Shown here piece by piece: positions 43,524 through 53,397 of a stretch of 64,000 nucleotides of DNA; the stretch's first letter is position 1, and each line of letters opens with the position of its first letter. The translations under genes and the position numbers were made by a program. The notes under the pieces were generated by a model that worked only from the letters and a program-made list of their open reading frames with translations, was not told where the DNA came from and made no database searches. This DNA comes from Hyphomicrobiales bacterium (GTDB taxonomy: Bacteria > Pseudomonadota > Alphaproteobacteria > Rhizobiales > JACESI01): the NCBI GenBank assembly GCA_039973685.1, contig JBDWKL010000005.1:27547-91546 (forward strand). The letters run 5' to 3'.

Positions 43524-45221
43524 ATGAATAAAATACGACCAATCCGTATGGGTGCGAGGCAGATAATAGGCTTTGGAACAATATTAACTTTGATTGTTGC
43601 AATTACGATATTTGCTGGTTGGCGGGTAAATCAAATCGATGGCAATCTAACGGCAATGATTGATCAAAATAGCGTCGCTCAACGCTTTGCAATCAATTTC
43701 CGTGGCAGCGTTCATGACCGCGCTATCGCGATCCGCGATGTTGTTTTGGATGATGCGGTCGATGTGAAAAAAGAAATAGAACTAATAAGAACATTAGAAA
43801 AATTCTATGTTGATTCCGAAATCAAAATGGAAGAAATGTTCAAAAACCCCCAAAATGTTCGGGTCGGCGATAAAGACTTGCTTGAGGCTATCAAGCTTGC
43901 TGAAACACAAACTATGCCATTAGTCGCAGAAGTTATTCGTCTTAAGCTATCTGGCAACTTTGAAGAAGCCAGACAAACGGTGATTACCAAAGCTCGTCCG
44001 GCGTTTATCAATTGGTTGGCTCGGATTAATGCATTTATTGATGCGAAAGAAAATGAAAACCAAAAGATAGCTGCTGAAACACTTTCAATCTCTCAAAGCT
44101 TTGTCTCACTTGCTTTTCTTGCTTGTGGTATCTCTCTGATCATCGGAGGTTTTTTTGCCTGGTGGAACATTCGATCTGCACGAGCTTTAAATTGTGTGAC
44201 AGGCGTTATTCTTAAACTTGCCGATGGTGATTTAGATGCCGAATTTCAATGCTCGACCAGCGGTGATGAAGTGGGTGATATCATGGCGGCAGCTTCAGTA
44301 TTCAGAGACAATATGAGAAAATCTCGGTCGTCGACAGAGCGTGAAGTTGAAGAGACGAAATTGCGCTCTCGTAGATCGCAGCACATAGAACAGATGACAG
44401 GAGAATTTGACAGAGATATCTCAGCGTTATTGCAGGTCATGGCAACTGCTTCAGGTGAAATGCAGCAAACGGCTACTTCGATGTCAGAGATTGCTGATAC
44501 AAGCATTTGCAAAACATCGATGATGGCAGAATCTGCTAAAAAGACAGCCGTAAATGTTCAAAATGTCGTCAGCGCCACAGAGAAACTAACCAGTTCGATT
44601 AATGAAATTAAGCTGCAAGTTGATAAATCATCAGAGATTACTGACAAGGCTGTGCAACAGGCAAATCATACAGACAACCAGATACAAGGGCTTTCGGAAG
44701 CCGCCGTACGAATTGGTAAGGTGGTGAAAATCATTTCAGATATTGCAGAGCAAACCAACCTACTTGCGCTCAATGCGACAATTGAAGCAGCACGCGCTGG
44801 CGAAGCAGGGCGTGGCTTTGCGGTGGTTGCGTCCGAAGTTAAGGAACTTGCAAGCCAAACGGCAAATGCAACTAGCGAAATCAGCCAGCAAGTGAGTGCT
44901 ATTCAAGAAGAAACACGCGAAGCAGTTGATGCCATTCAATTAATTGGAACAACTATTAAAGAGGTCAACCAGATTACTGGCACCGTTGTTTTTGCCGTTG
45001 AGCAGCAAAATACTGCAACCGAAGAAATATCATATAATGTTACTCAAGTTGCCGATGCCACTCGTGAGGTAACAGTCAATATGGAAGACCTCACAACTGT
45101 GGCTGATAGTACAGATAAAGCGGCAACGCAGGTGACCAGTGTTTCCAGTGATTTAAGTGAGAAAACGAAACTTGTGAGGTCACACGTCGAGAACTTCCTG
45201 ACTGAAGTTAAGGTTGCTTGA
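43524..45221 (+). CDS. methyl-accepting chemotaxis protein
   Basis: The 565-residue receptor has an N-terminal membrane helix ([18 protein letters not shown]), a periplasmic four-helix-bundle sensor (about residues 38-190, with Asp/Glu-rich helices), and a second helix ([21 protein letters not shown]). A HAMP domain and the cytoplasmic signalling hairpin follow, whose tip is [35 protein letters not shown]. The ATG at 43524 has AGGAGAG upstream. There is no C-terminal pentapeptide for CheR tethering. The ligand is unknown; the adjoining che operon is the likely partner. Confidence 0.93.
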   Translation: MNKIRPIRMGARQIIGFGTILTLIVAITIFAGWRVNQIDGNLTAMIDQNSVAQRFAINFRGSVHDRAIAIRDVVLDDAVDVKKEIELIRTLEKFYVDSEIKMEEMFKNPQNVRVGDKDLLEAIKLAETQTMPLVAEVIRLKLSGNFEEARQTVITKARPAFINWLARINAFIDAKENENQKIAAETLSISQSFVSLAFLACGISLIIGGFFAWWNIRSARALNCVTGVILKLADGDLDAEFQCSTSGDEVGDIMAAASVFRDNMRKSRSSTEREVEETKLRSRRSQHIEQMTGEFDRDISALLQVMATASGEMQQTATSMSEIADTSICKTSMMAESAKKTAVNVQNVVSATEKLTSSINEIKLQVDKSSEITDKAVQQANHTDNQIQGLSEAAVRIGKVVKIISDIAEQTNLLALNATIEAARAGEAGRGFAVVASEVKELASQTANATSEISQQVSAIQEETREAVDAIQLIGTTIKEVNQITGTVVFAVEQQNTATEEISYNVTQVADATREVTVNMEDLTTVADSTDKAATQVTSVSSDLSEKTKLVRSHVENFLTEVKVA

Positions 45222-45285
45222 TGCAATTTGTCACGGTTGACTTCATTAAGGTGTGGGATTGTTTGGTCGGCATTGCCGCCCACCC

Positions 45286-46053
45286 CTAATCCTTCTTCAT
45301 CTTCTGAAACGCATCAGAAAACGCTGCTGCTAAAATACCTGTTGGCATTGCGACAATCGCAATCGACGTCAGCGTCGCGATGCTGGCGAAGAATTTTCCG
45401 GCGACGGTTATGGGGTAGATATCACCATAGCCGACCGTGGTCAGGGTTGCGACGGCCCACCACATGGCGCGGGGGATTGAGCCGAAGGCTTCGGGTTGCG
45501 CTTGTCCTTCTATGATGAACAAGGCGGTTGCCGTGATTGTCATGACGGTTAGGGTCAACATGAGGCTGAGGAGTAATTCTGTCGCTCTTTCATAACAGGC
45601 CACAAGCAACAACCGCAAAGCGACGCCTGCCTTGCTGTTTCGCGATAGGGTCAAAACGCGCAACGCGCGCGCCATGCGGCAAAGCAAACCATAAACACCC
45701 GGAATGCCGAAGATGAGGTCTATCCATATGGACACCGTTGCAACCAGATCTAACACGCTGGCAAACGTACAGGCGTAGCGTATGCGCCCCGTGGCACCAC
45801 GATATTCATCGGCCTCACCCATGGCCCAAAGGCGCACGATGTATTCGATGGAGCAACCGATAGCAAAGATCCAATTCAATCCAATGAAAATGGAGGAATA
45901 GGCTGCGAAAATAACGGGTTCAGATTGGAGTATGACGATGAAAATACTAATCAACACGGCAATCAATATGCCCGCATTGAGCGGCGACATGCCGTCTCCC
46001 GTCCACACTTTTGGATCAAGTTGATTATAAATTTTGCGGCGTAATTCCAACAT
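45286..46053 (-). CDS. voltage-gated-type potassium channel
   Basis: This 255-residue membrane protein matches the Kv plan: four helices (S1-S4), with S4 containing spaced arginines in CRMARALRVLTLSRNSKAG, then S5, a pore loop with selectivity filter TLTTVGYGDIYP, and S6. It ends with a short tail and no RCK domain. Selectivity for K+ follows from the filter; voltage gating is inferred from the basic S4. It is transcribed leftward, 28 bases after the amidase gene, and converges with the MCP gene. Confidence 0.9.
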   Translation of the reverse strand: MLELRRKIYNQLDPKVWTGDGMSPLNAGILIAVLISIFIVILQSEPVIFAAYSSIFIGLNWIFAIGCSIEYIVRLWAMGEADEYRGATGRIRYACTFASVLDLVATVSIWIDLIFGIPGVYGLLCRMARALRVLTLSRNSKAGVALRLLLVACYERATELLLSLMLTLTVMTITATALFIIEGQAQPEAFGSIPRAMWWAVATLTTVGYGDIYPITVAGKFFASIATLTSIAIVAMPTGILAAAFSDAFQKMKKD

Positions 46054-46080
46054 CTTCGAACCTGCTCACTTGTCTTGTCA

Positions 46081-47508
46081 TTACCCACCCGTGCGAGGGT
46101 CAATCGGCACTTTCTTTGAAATGCCTGTCGCTTCTTCAAATAATTTCGCGGCCCCTAAAAGTGCCGCTTCCCCTCTCGGCTTACCCATGATCTGTACGCC
46201 AACAGGTAGGCCTTTTGACGTGAAACCACAAGGCACGCTCATGGTTGGACAGGCTGTCATGGTGAGTGCGAAGGTGATGGAGAACCAGTCGATGTATGTC
46301 TCGCAGGGCTTACCATCAATTTCAGTGACATAGCGCTGCTCAATCGGGAAGGGGGCGATGGAGGCTGCGGGACAGATAAGGAAGTCGTGCGTCTCGAAGA
46401 ATTTCATGACCTTTTTATAAAGCTCGATGCGCACCCGTTCAGCGTCGAATATTTGTGCAGGCGTGATGTTAAGACCGCGCTCAATATTGCCGATGATTTC
46501 GGGCGCGATGTGCTCTCGGTGTTGGGCCAAGATTGGTTCCATCAACGTTGCAAACAAAACCGCGCGCAAGGTTTGGAAGGCTTCAAGCACGCCAGTGAAA
46601 TCTGGAATATCGTCGGTTACGTCAACACCCATCCCTTCAAAAAACGAACCAGCCCCACCGCAAATTTGCGCGATTTCGTTCTCCATCGAAACGATGCCAA
46701 GGTCAGGACTGAAAGCAATTCTCTTTGGAAGCTCTGCCTTTTCCAGCGCCTCCACGAAGGACGGGCCAGCATGGTCAAAAGACAATGGGTCGTCGATTTG
46801 TTGACCCACGCCCGCATCCAACATTAAAGCCAAGTCGGGAACATTGCGCGCCATTGGGCCTTCCACCCACAGCGTATCCATTGCAGGCAATCGTGTACCG
46901 CGTGGCACACGGCCTGGGCCGGGTCGCAAACCCACAATGCCGTTGAAGGCAGCGGGTGTTCGAAGGCTCCCCCCAAGGTCATTGCCAGTGGCGAGCCAAA
47001 CCGATCCGCTCGCAAGGGCGGCGGCTGATCCGCCAGATGACCCGCCCGCACTTTTGCGCATATCCCACGGGTTTAATGTTGTGCCATTAACGGGGTTGAA
47101 CGTGTGCCCGCCTGCCCATTCTGGGACATTGGATTTTGCAACCGCGATTGCACCATTGCTTTCCAATTGGCGAACTGTGGCGTCTGAATGTTTGGCGATA
47201 TTATTTGCAAAAAGTGGGGAGCCATAGGTGGTTAGAGCGCCGCCAAGATCATTATAATTTTTTACGGCAATCGGCAGGCCGCAGAGTGATTTTGGGTTTT
47301 GTGCATGAGTTTCAATATCAAACGATTTTGCTTGGGCCCGCGCTTGCTCAAAACAGTGAATGGGCAGCGCGTTGATCTTATCATCCACCGTTTTAATGCG
47401 CTTAATGGATGCCTCAACCAATTCAAGCGGGGAGACCTCTTTTGAACGCAGGTGAGCAACAGCTTGGCTCGCTGTCATTTTGATGAATTCGTTGGTTGTG
47501 TCGCTCAT
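46081..47508 (-). CDS. amidase (amidase-signature family)
   Basis: The 475-residue enzyme carries the amidase signature with catalytic triad Lys-Ser-Ser: Lys in LCGLPIAVKNYND (about residue 82) and the serines in KSAGGSSGGSAAALASG. It resembles GatA and aryl-acylamidase type hydrolases but lies away from gatCB, so it is more likely a hydrolase of small amides or nitrogen-containing compounds. The substrate is unknown. It may be co-transcribed with the downstream potassium channel gene. Confidence 0.9.
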   Translation of the reverse strand: MSDTTNEFIKMTASQAVAHLRSKEVSPLELVEASIKRIKTVDDKINALPIHCFEQARAQAKSFDIETHAQNPKSLCGLPIAVKNYNDLGGALTTYGSPLFANNIAKHSDATVRQLESNGAIAVAKSNVPEWAGGHTFNPVNGTTLNPWDMRKSAGGSSGGSAAALASGSVWLATGNDLGGSLRTPAAFNGIVGLRPGPGRVPRGTRLPAMDTLWVEGPMARNVPDLALMLDAGVGQQIDDPLSFDHAGPSFVEALEKAELPKRIAFSPDLGIVSMENEIAQICGGAGSFFEGMGVDVTDDIPDFTGVLEAFQTLRAVLFATLMEPILAQHREHIAPEIIGNIERGLNITPAQIFDAERVRIELYKKVMKFFETHDFLICPAASIAPFPIEQRYVTEIDGKPCETYIDWFSITFALTMTACPTMSVPCGFTSKGLPVGVQIMGKPRGEAALLGAAKLFEEATGISKKVPIDPRTGG

Positions 47509-47624
47509 CGCAAAATTCCGACTTGGTGGAGTGAAAACCCTGACGTCTCTTGCTTAAGAGGATGCCGATAAAGGTCGCGTTAGTAAACGTCTATTTGGTT
47601 ACGCGATTTATCTGCTTACTTGGC

Positions 47625-48581
47625 TTACCGTTTACCTTTCGCTGAAAACGCGGCGGTAAAGAATGCCGTATCGGAAATGCGCTGAAGGAAAGCTGCAATT
47701 AAGGCCGTTGCTATAATTGCAAAAAGGAGCCTTCCAATCAAAACGCTATAGATATCGGCACCAAGTGCAACAACGATCAAAGTGTCTTCAATTATACTAT
47801 GCGCGAACCCCATGAAAATGCAGGAAAGGAAGACTTGTCTCGGTGAGATGTTGCCAGATTCCGCCTCGTTGATAAGGATGCCCGCGCCATAGGAAATGCC
47901 TAAGAATAGGCCAACGGATGTAAGATAAGAAGCTTCCCGCTCGATCCCAGCAAGTCGTAATATGGGGGATAGTGCCGTTAATAAGATATCCATAGCGCCG
48001 ACTAATTTCAGTAGCTCCAGCGCCCAAAATAAAACGACGAGGATGACCAACATCCATGCCATAGCTTCTGCTAAAGCAAAGAAGAAATCTTTCCATGCGA
48101 GAGTTTCACTTATGGGTATCCAAACTGGATTTACAGGTGCTGCAAGCCAACCTGTCATTGTAAATAAGTGATGCAGTACAAGACCGAACAATAGCCCGCC
48201 TACAATACGTAGCATTGTTGTTACAAGGAAGCTTGGGCCTGCCTTCGCGATGATTTTTTGCTCAATGGGGAGTGCATGAGCAAACAAAATGAGGGCCGAA
48301 AAAATTGTCACATCTGCTGTGCTGAGCGTGGCGATAGGCACCAAAGTGAAAAGGAGCGGAATAGCGCCCCATATTCCAACGACCATTGCAGTCAGCCATG
48401 CTAGTCCCAGCTCTGCTGGCAAACCAAGCATGCCCATAACAGGAGAAAATAGAGGTGAGATTGCTTCGATAGCACCGAGCCGATTTAAGACTTCTGCGCC
48501 GATTGTGATGGGTATAGTTATGCGGGCTAAGATCCAATAAACATCTAATGCTTCGCGTGTTTTTCTTGAAAAATTGATCAT
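47625..48581 (-). CDS. nucleoside recognition (Gate) domain membrane protein
   Basis: The 318-residue protein has about eight hydrophobic helices and two repeats of the Gate/nucleoside-recognition type, with the conserved GIWGAIPLLF and GLFLGISYGAGILINEAE regions and the second GFAHSIIEDT motif. These proteins are distant relatives of spore-maturation and nucleoside-transporter families; the substrate is unknown. The start at 48581 (MINFSRKTREALD) is chosen over an upstream in-frame codon that would overlap the divergent Lrp gene. The Lrp gene is a likely regulator. Confidence 0.8.
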   Translation of the reverse strand: MINFSRKTREALDVYWILARITIPITIGAEVLNRLGAIEAISPLFSPVMGMLGLPAELGLAWLTAMVVGIWGAIPLLFTLVPIATLSTADVTIFSALILFAHALPIEQKIIAKAGPSFLVTTMLRIVGGLLFGLVLHHLFTMTGWLAAPVNPVWIPISETLAWKDFFFALAEAMAWMLVILVVLFWALELLKLVGAMDILLTALSPILRLAGIEREASYLTSVGLFLGISYGAGILINEAESGNISPRQVFLSCIFMGFAHSIIEDTLIVVALGADIYSVLIGRLLFAIIATALIAAFLQRISDTAFFTAAFSAKGKR

Positions 48582-48694
48582 TATCGACAATGCAAACTCC
48601 TCTATTTGAAGAGTTTGTAATTCAGGCCCATTCGCATTTGTGGTCAAAAATTGCTTTATTGTGCAATAATATTGCAGATAAAATTAAGCGGGAT

Positions 48695-49159
48695 ATGCTG
48701 GTCTTTATGGATAAAATTGATCGAAAACTTCTAAACCTCATGCAGCATGATGCCTCTCGTACAAATGTGGAGATGGCAGATGAGATTGGTTTGTCGCCTT
48801 CCAGTTGCTTGCGCAGGGTTCAGCGCCTACACAAGACAGGCTTTATTCAGCGCATTGTGGCAATCATTAATCCAGTTAAAGCAGGGCGTGTGATTAAGGC
48901 GATGGTCACTGTGGAATTGAAGCTACACGGTGAACATCATATGCGCCGTTTTTTGGAGATTGCGACAGCCGAAGAGGCGGTATCCTCTGCTTATGCTGTT
49001 ACAGGTGATGTCGATGTCGTGCTTATGCTGCGGCTGCGAGACATGGATGAGTTTGATGAATTATGCGATCGATTGTTTCGGGACCAAAATAACGTCGCTC
49101 GTTTCCTCACGATGATCGTCATAAGGACTGCTAAGGATGAAACTGCCATCAAATTGTGA
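48695..49159 (+). CDS. Lrp/AsnC family transcriptional regulator
   Basis: A 154-residue regulator with the winged helix-turn-helix KIDRKLLNLMQHDASRTNVE, MADEIGLSPSSCLRRVQRLHKTGFI and a RAM-type C-terminal domain containing GDVDVVLMLRLRDMDEF. The start is taken at 48695 with GCGGGAT upstream; the ATG at 48707 is an alternative. It is divergent from the Gate-domain transporter, the usual arrangement for an Lrp-type local regulator with its amino-acid or metabolite transporter. Confidence 0.9.
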   Translation: MLVFMDKIDRKLLNLMQHDASRTNVEMADEIGLSPSSCLRRVQRLHKTGFIQRIVAIINPVKAGRVIKAMVTVELKLHGEHHMRRFLEIATAEEAVSSAYAVTGDVDVVLMLRLRDMDEFDELCDRLFRDQNNVARFLTMIVIRTAKDETAIKL

Positions 49160-49235
49160 TGTTTGATAAATCCTAATCCCCCACTTGACGCATTCACCCC
49201 AAGCACGCACATAAAGGCTTCCACAAGCTAGGAGC

Positions 49236-49691
49236 CTGCCTCTGTTTTCCGCTCAACTTTTGCTGGTCGTTGCGGCCAGCGTTACTTTTTATTTTGGGAT
49301 CACTTTGCCGTTGATGGTCTTTGAGCGGCTTTTCTTTTTCGAAAAGGAAGCGTCTCTCCTTGAAATCATCCATCAGCTTTGGTTGGATCAATCATGGCCT
49401 TTAGCCTTGATTGTCGGGTTCTTTTCAGTGCTGTTTCCGGCTATGAAGTTGCTTTATTTGGCTGCAGCAAGTCTTAGGCCACAGTTGTTCGCTAGTGCGC
49501 GGGGGCTTGGATTTTTGTCGACATTATCGAAATGGTCGATGATGGATGTGCTGGTGGTCGCCTTGATTATCGTTGCAACGAAGACATCAGGCCTTGCAAA
49601 AGCTACCGCTCAACCAGGCTTGTGGTTTTTTACAGCGGCTGTGGTTCTAATGGCGGTGGCAACCATAATGGTTCAGCGTCGTCGCGCCTAA
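49236..49691 (+). CDS. paraquat-inducible protein A-like (single PqiA unit)
   Basis: About 143-151 residues with three to four membrane helices; the segment LSKWSMMDVLVVALIIVA is the hallmark of PqiA. It is one PqiA unit, not the usual two-unit protein with cysteine ligands. No ATG is in frame at the N-terminus; after an in-frame stop at 49212 the only candidates are CTG (49236 or 49242, with AGGAG upstream) and TTG (49260). PqiA proteins act with MCE lipid-transport systems; no pqiB is nearby. Confidence 0.72.
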   Translation: MPLFSAQLLLVVAASVTFYFGITLPLMVFERLFFFEKEASLLEIIHQLWLDQSWPLALIVGFFSVLFPAMKLLYLAAASLRPQLFASARGLGFLSTLSKWSMMDVLVVALIIVATKTSGLAKATAQPGLWFFTAAVVLMAVATIMVQRRRA

Positions 49692-49699
49692 AATACGCT

Positions 49700-50206
49700 C
49701 TATTGAGCTGCTTTTTTGAACCTAATTTTATTCCAAAACCGTTCATGCAGATAATAAAGCACAAGCTTTGTCAAAATCTCTAGAGAACCGATTGTAACAG
49801 CTGCAGCAGTGCTGCCTGTAAAAATCCATGCAAGCAACATCGTGTCGAGTGTCGCGGTAATGCGCCATGTGGCAGTTTTGGCAATGCTGCGGCGTTTTTG
49901 GTCGCGTGCTTCACCGTTATCAGTTTGCTGCCCCCAGCGAACGCGCGTCCAAATTTGTTCATGCAGAGTGTAAATGATGATCTTGGTGATCACTTCAGCA
50001 ATGGCAATGGTTGCGGCTGTTGCCATCAAGCCTGTGTTGCTGTCTGCAACTTCAATTGGCAGAAGATTGCCGCCAAATTTGAGCACAAGAAAGGACAGCA
50101 AAAAGGTGTCGATTGATCCGAGCACCCGCCATGATACGGCTTTCAAAATTGATCGTGATAATTTTTCTGCCGGCTTTTTTGTCAAATTTTTTTGAGCTGC
50201 CGCCAT
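49700..50206 (-). CDS. DUF2061 membrane protein with two repeats
   Basis: The 168-residue protein has two DUF2061 units (about residues 18-85 and 100-165). Each has the pattern K-x-SWRVLGSIDTFLL or K-TATWRITATLDTMLL, and ends with TKIIIYTLHEQIWTRV or TKLVLYYLHERFWNKI. It has about four membrane helices. Genes of this family commonly sit right after cysH or other sulfate-assimilation genes in alphaproteobacteria, as here, but their role is unknown. The start at 50206 falls just after the cysH stop. Confidence 0.85.
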   Translation of the reverse strand: MAAAQKNLTKKPAEKLSRSILKAVSWRVLGSIDTFLLSFLVLKFGGNLLPIEVADSNTGLMATAATIAIAEVITKIIIYTLHEQIWTRVRWGQQTDNGEARDQKRRSIAKTATWRITATLDTMLLAWIFTGSTAAAVTIGSLEILTKLVLYYLHERFWNKIRFKKAAQ

Positions 50207-50223
50207 TGAATACGCCACTGAGG

Positions 50224-50940
50224 TTATGCCGCGGTTTTTTCGGTGTGAATGCCACACTCTGAACTAACACCTTGTTCCCACCACCAGCGGCCGGCCCGAG
50301 AATGTTCACCTGACTTTACCGCTCTTGTACACGGTTCGCAACCAATTGATGTGTAACCGCGATCATAAAGAGGGTTGATTGGAATTTCGTGGGCGGTAAT
50401 TGCCTCATTGATTTCTTTAAGAGAAATATCAGCGAGGGGATTAAACTTCATCACCTTGTGCGCTTCGCTCCACTCAGCAAGCTTGGTTTTCTCACGGCCT
50501 AGTGAATGTTCACGGTTCAAGCCTGTGATCCATGCATCGGCATGTTTCAATTCTTTTTGCAGTGGATTGTTCTTACGAACAGCGCAGCAGGCTTTGCGGG
50601 CTTCTAGGCTTTGATAAAACCCATCACGGCCATGTTCAGCAATGTAACCGTCAACAGCAGATGTGTCGGGTTCAACTTGTTTGATTTTGATGCCGTAGCG
50701 GTCTTCTGTGATCTGCAGGAGGGATAGAGTCTCAGGAAAGAGGCGACCTGTTTGCAATGTAATGATCTCAATCGGGATCTGTTTTGTTGCAAGGTTCCAG
50801 ATAATATATTGGCCTTCGCGCGCCAAGCTGGTGGTGTAAACTGGCTTTTCATAGCTGTCAGCAATCCATGCAAGACGCTCTGAAAGCGTCATACCAGCAA
50901 GTAACTCATTAATTGCGTTCACGTCTGATGGTGTTGGCAT
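50224..50940 (-). CDS. cysH: phosphoadenylyl/adenylyl-sulfate reductase
   Basis: CysH reduces (P)APS to sulfite with thioredoxin. The 238-residue protein has CCAVRK, WITGLNREHS, GCEPCTRA and the C-terminal ECGIH with the active Cys. The two Cys pairs (ACCAV and CEPC) mark the iron-sulfur APS-reductase type rather than the enterobacterial PAPS form. The APS kinase fragment at the right edge of the window belongs to the same pathway. It is followed by the DUF2061 gene on the same strand. Confidence 0.94.
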   Translation of the reverse strand: MPTPSDVNAINELLAGMTLSERLAWIADSYEKPVYTTSLAREGQYIIWNLATKQIPIEIITLQTGRLFPETLSLLQITEDRYGIKIKQVEPDTSAVDGYIAEHGRDGFYQSLEARKACCAVRKNNPLQKELKHADAWITGLNREHSLGREKTKLAEWSEAHKVMKFNPLADISLKEINEAITAHEIPINPLYDRGYTSIGCEPCTRAVKSGEHSRAGRWWWEQGVSSECGIHTEKTAA

Positions 50941-51104
50941 GATAAATCCTCTTTAACTGGACCCATTATACCAATCACACCCTCGTCAGGCAGATATTGT
51001 TGATTAGAGTTTGCTCGAATTGAGAAATATTGTTTTCTTAGAACGCTGTTTTTTGAACAATCATGCTGTTGAAATTGGAAGTTTAGTACCAGTGAGGATT
51101 TTAA

Positions 51105-51710
51105 CTAGCCATCGATAATAGGGTGATGTGTGCCTTTATCCCTAGCGATATGGCCTGATATTCGAGGGTCATCGTCAATTTCAATCGCCCGTTTGTAAGG
51201 CACAAAGCCTGAGCGAATATAGAAAGTGAGTGCCTGAGGGCTATCCATGGTGCAGGTGTGGACGAAAAATCGCTTCGCACCATGATGATCGAACACGCGG
51301 CGGATTGCGTAATCCATCATAAAGCGGCCGGCACCCGTGCCGACAGCGCTTTCAGCAAGGCCGAAATATCCAAGCTCCATCATCTCGCCGTCGCCTAGTT
51401 CAATTTCTAAAAGCCCAATGTCAGCGCCGTCTTTTTGCACGGTAAAAATTTCAATGGCCGGATTATTGATAGCCTTGCCAAGCTCTTCATCGCTCATGGT
51501 GAGACGGGAGAACCAAAGCCAATCTTCGCCAACTGCCTTGAAAATCGATTTATAACGCGTCAGATCAGGCGGTGACATGGCGGTAAGGGTGAGGCCAGTA
51601 TCTGGCACAGGACGAAGGGCAGGGCGCCCCACCATTTCAAGGAAAGTCGCGATATTGGCAACTTTACCGTTTGGTATGTCCGTATAGCCGTTGAGGTTTA
51701 ATTCGATCAA
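51105..51710 (-). CDS. GNAT family N-acetyltransferase
   Basis: A 201-residue protein; the GNAT fold covers about residues 60-190, with the acetyl-CoA region around ESAVGTGAGRFMMDYAI (the expected Q/R-x-x-G-x-G/A loop) and the strand FVHTCTMDSPQALTFYIRSGF. The first 40 residues are an N-terminal extension. It overlaps glpD by four bases, so it is translated together with it. The acceptor substrate is unknown. Confidence 0.85.
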   Translation of the reverse strand: MIELNLNGYTDIPNGKVANIATFLEMVGRPALRPVPDTGLTLTAMSPPDLTRYKSIFKAVGEDWLWFSRLTMSDEELGKAINNPAIEIFTVQKDGADIGLLEIELGDGEMMELGYFGLAESAVGTGAGRFMMDYAIRRVFDHHGAKRFFVHTCTMDSPQALTFYIRSGFVPYKRAIEIDDDPRISGHIARDKGTHHPIIDG

Positions 51711-53224
51711 AGCGGCGCGCGCCTCTTTTCAATGTAAGCCTGTAGCTGTGTCACGGCTTCCCCTTTGATCTTGATGCCGAGCTTAGAGCGGCGCCATAAG
51801 ACATCTTCAGAATCCCGCACCCATTCAGCGTCGATCAGGTAGTCAATCTCGCGGGCATAAAGGCCTGCATCAGTGTCGCCGGAAAAGTCTTGGCCCATAT
51901 CATCAATGGACGTTGCGCCGTCCATAAATCTAAATGTCCGCATACCGTAGGTATGGAGGAGGCGGGTTGCTATTTTCTGGTTTAAGAAGGGATAGTCGTT
52001 AGTAATTTTAGCAATCAACGCATCGTTTTCTTCTGCCTTGAAAGATCCACCTGGTAGCCTTGCGCCATTGGTCCATTTTGGCTGTTTCTCGCCAATTTGT
52101 TCTTCCACGATTTCCATCATGCTTTCAGCAAGTTTTCGGAACGTCGTGATTTTGCCGCCAAAAATATTGACCATCGAGGCTTCACCGTTTTCGCCTTCAT
52201 CAAGCTTCAACGTATAGTCGCGGGTGGCTTCTTGGGCTGATGATGCACCATCATCATAAAGCGGGCGCACACCAGAATAGTTCCAAACCATATCTGCCTC
52301 GGTGATAGGCACTTTGAAATATTCGCTCGCTGCATCGCAAAGGTAATCGATTTCTTCTTGGCTGATTTTCACCTGGCCCGGATCTTCGTTATAATCGCGG
52401 TCGGTGGTGCCAATCAGCGTGTAGTCTTGCTCATAAGGAATGGCGAAGATGATGCGGTTGTCGTCGTTTTGGAAGATATAACAACGATCGTGCTCAAACA
52501 TCTTGTTGACGATGATATGGCTACCTTGCACCATGCGAACGTTCTTCGAGTTTTCTTTGCCGACCGCATTGTTTAAAACGCGATCAACCCACGGGCCTGC
52601 CGCATTGACGATGAGCCGCGCTTCGACAGTTTCGATCTCGCCTGTTTCTGTGTTTTCAAGTTCTGCATGCCAGACACCGTCAACGCGTTTGGCTGATACA
52701 ACTTTGGTGCGAACTTTGATTTCAGCGCCAGTGTCAGATGCATCCACGGCATTCAAAATAACGAGGCGTGCATCATCAACCCAGCAATCAGAATATTCAA
52801 AGCCTTTTGAAAACATCGGCTTAAGTGGTTTGCCTGTGGCATCGTTCAGCAAGTTGACTGTGGATGTTGCAGGTAATTTTTTGCGCCCGCCCATATAGTC
52901 ATAAAGGAAAAGCCCAAGACGGATCAGCCATGCGGGTCGTAAGCCTTTGTGGTGGGGAAGGATGAACCGCAGTGGTCGCACGATGTGCGGTGCCATTGCC
53001 CAAAGGGTTTCGCGTTCGATCAAAGCTTCACGCACTAAGCGGAATTCGTAATATTCGAGATAGCGAAGGCCACCGTGAATGAGTTTTGTCGACCATGAGG
53101 AAGTGCCAGAGGCAAGGTCGTTCATCTCCGCGAGGCAAACTTTATAACCGCGCCCTGTTGCGTCCCTTGCAATGCCGCAACCATTAATGCCGCCGCCGAT
53201 GACTAGAATGTCGTAACTCTTCAT
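51707..53224 (-). CDS. glpD: glycerol-3-phosphate dehydrogenase (aerobic)
   Basis: GlpD oxidises glycerol 3-phosphate to dihydroxyacetone phosphate at the inner membrane with FAD, feeding electrons to quinone. The 505-residue protein begins with the FAD-binding YDILVIGGGINGCGIARDA and continues with SGTSSWSTKLIHGGLRYLE, GVRPLYDDG, and NIFGGKITTFRKLAE. No other glp genes are present here, which is unusual for the regulon but common in scattered alphaproteobacterial layouts. The GNAT gene follows by 4-base overlap. Confidence 0.96.
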   Translation of the reverse strand: MKSYDILVIGGGINGCGIARDATGRGYKVCLAEMNDLASGTSSWSTKLIHGGLRYLEYYEFRLVREALIERETLWAMAPHIVRPLRFILPHHKGLRPAWLIRLGLFLYDYMGGRKKLPATSTVNLLNDATGKPLKPMFSKGFEYSDCWVDDARLVILNAVDASDTGAEIKVRTKVVSAKRVDGVWHAELENTETGEIETVEARLIVNAAGPWVDRVLNNAVGKENSKNVRMVQGSHIIVNKMFEHDRCYIFQNDDNRIIFAIPYEQDYTLIGTTDRDYNEDPGQVKISQEEIDYLCDAASEYFKVPITEADMVWNYSGVRPLYDDGASSAQEATRDYTLKLDEGENGEASMVNIFGGKITTFRKLAESMMEIVEEQIGEKQPKWTNGARLPGGSFKAEENDALIAKITNDYPFLNQKIATRLLHTYGMRTFRFMDGATSIDDMGQDFSGDTDAGLYAREIDYLIDAEWVRDSEDVLWRRSKLGIKIKGEAVTQLQAYIEKRRAPL

Positions 53225-53397
53225 TGGATTCCCCTCTTAACTCCTAAATCCAATCTAACGATCTGACTTGACGGTGGCAATCAAACGTTTTTGTGAAATG
53301 AGCCGAGGAAACGAAATTGTTATTAAATACAGGCCTTCTCATAAGGGCGCGAATACCCATATGATGGGAAAGATAAATTGATACCCTGTGAGGCCGA

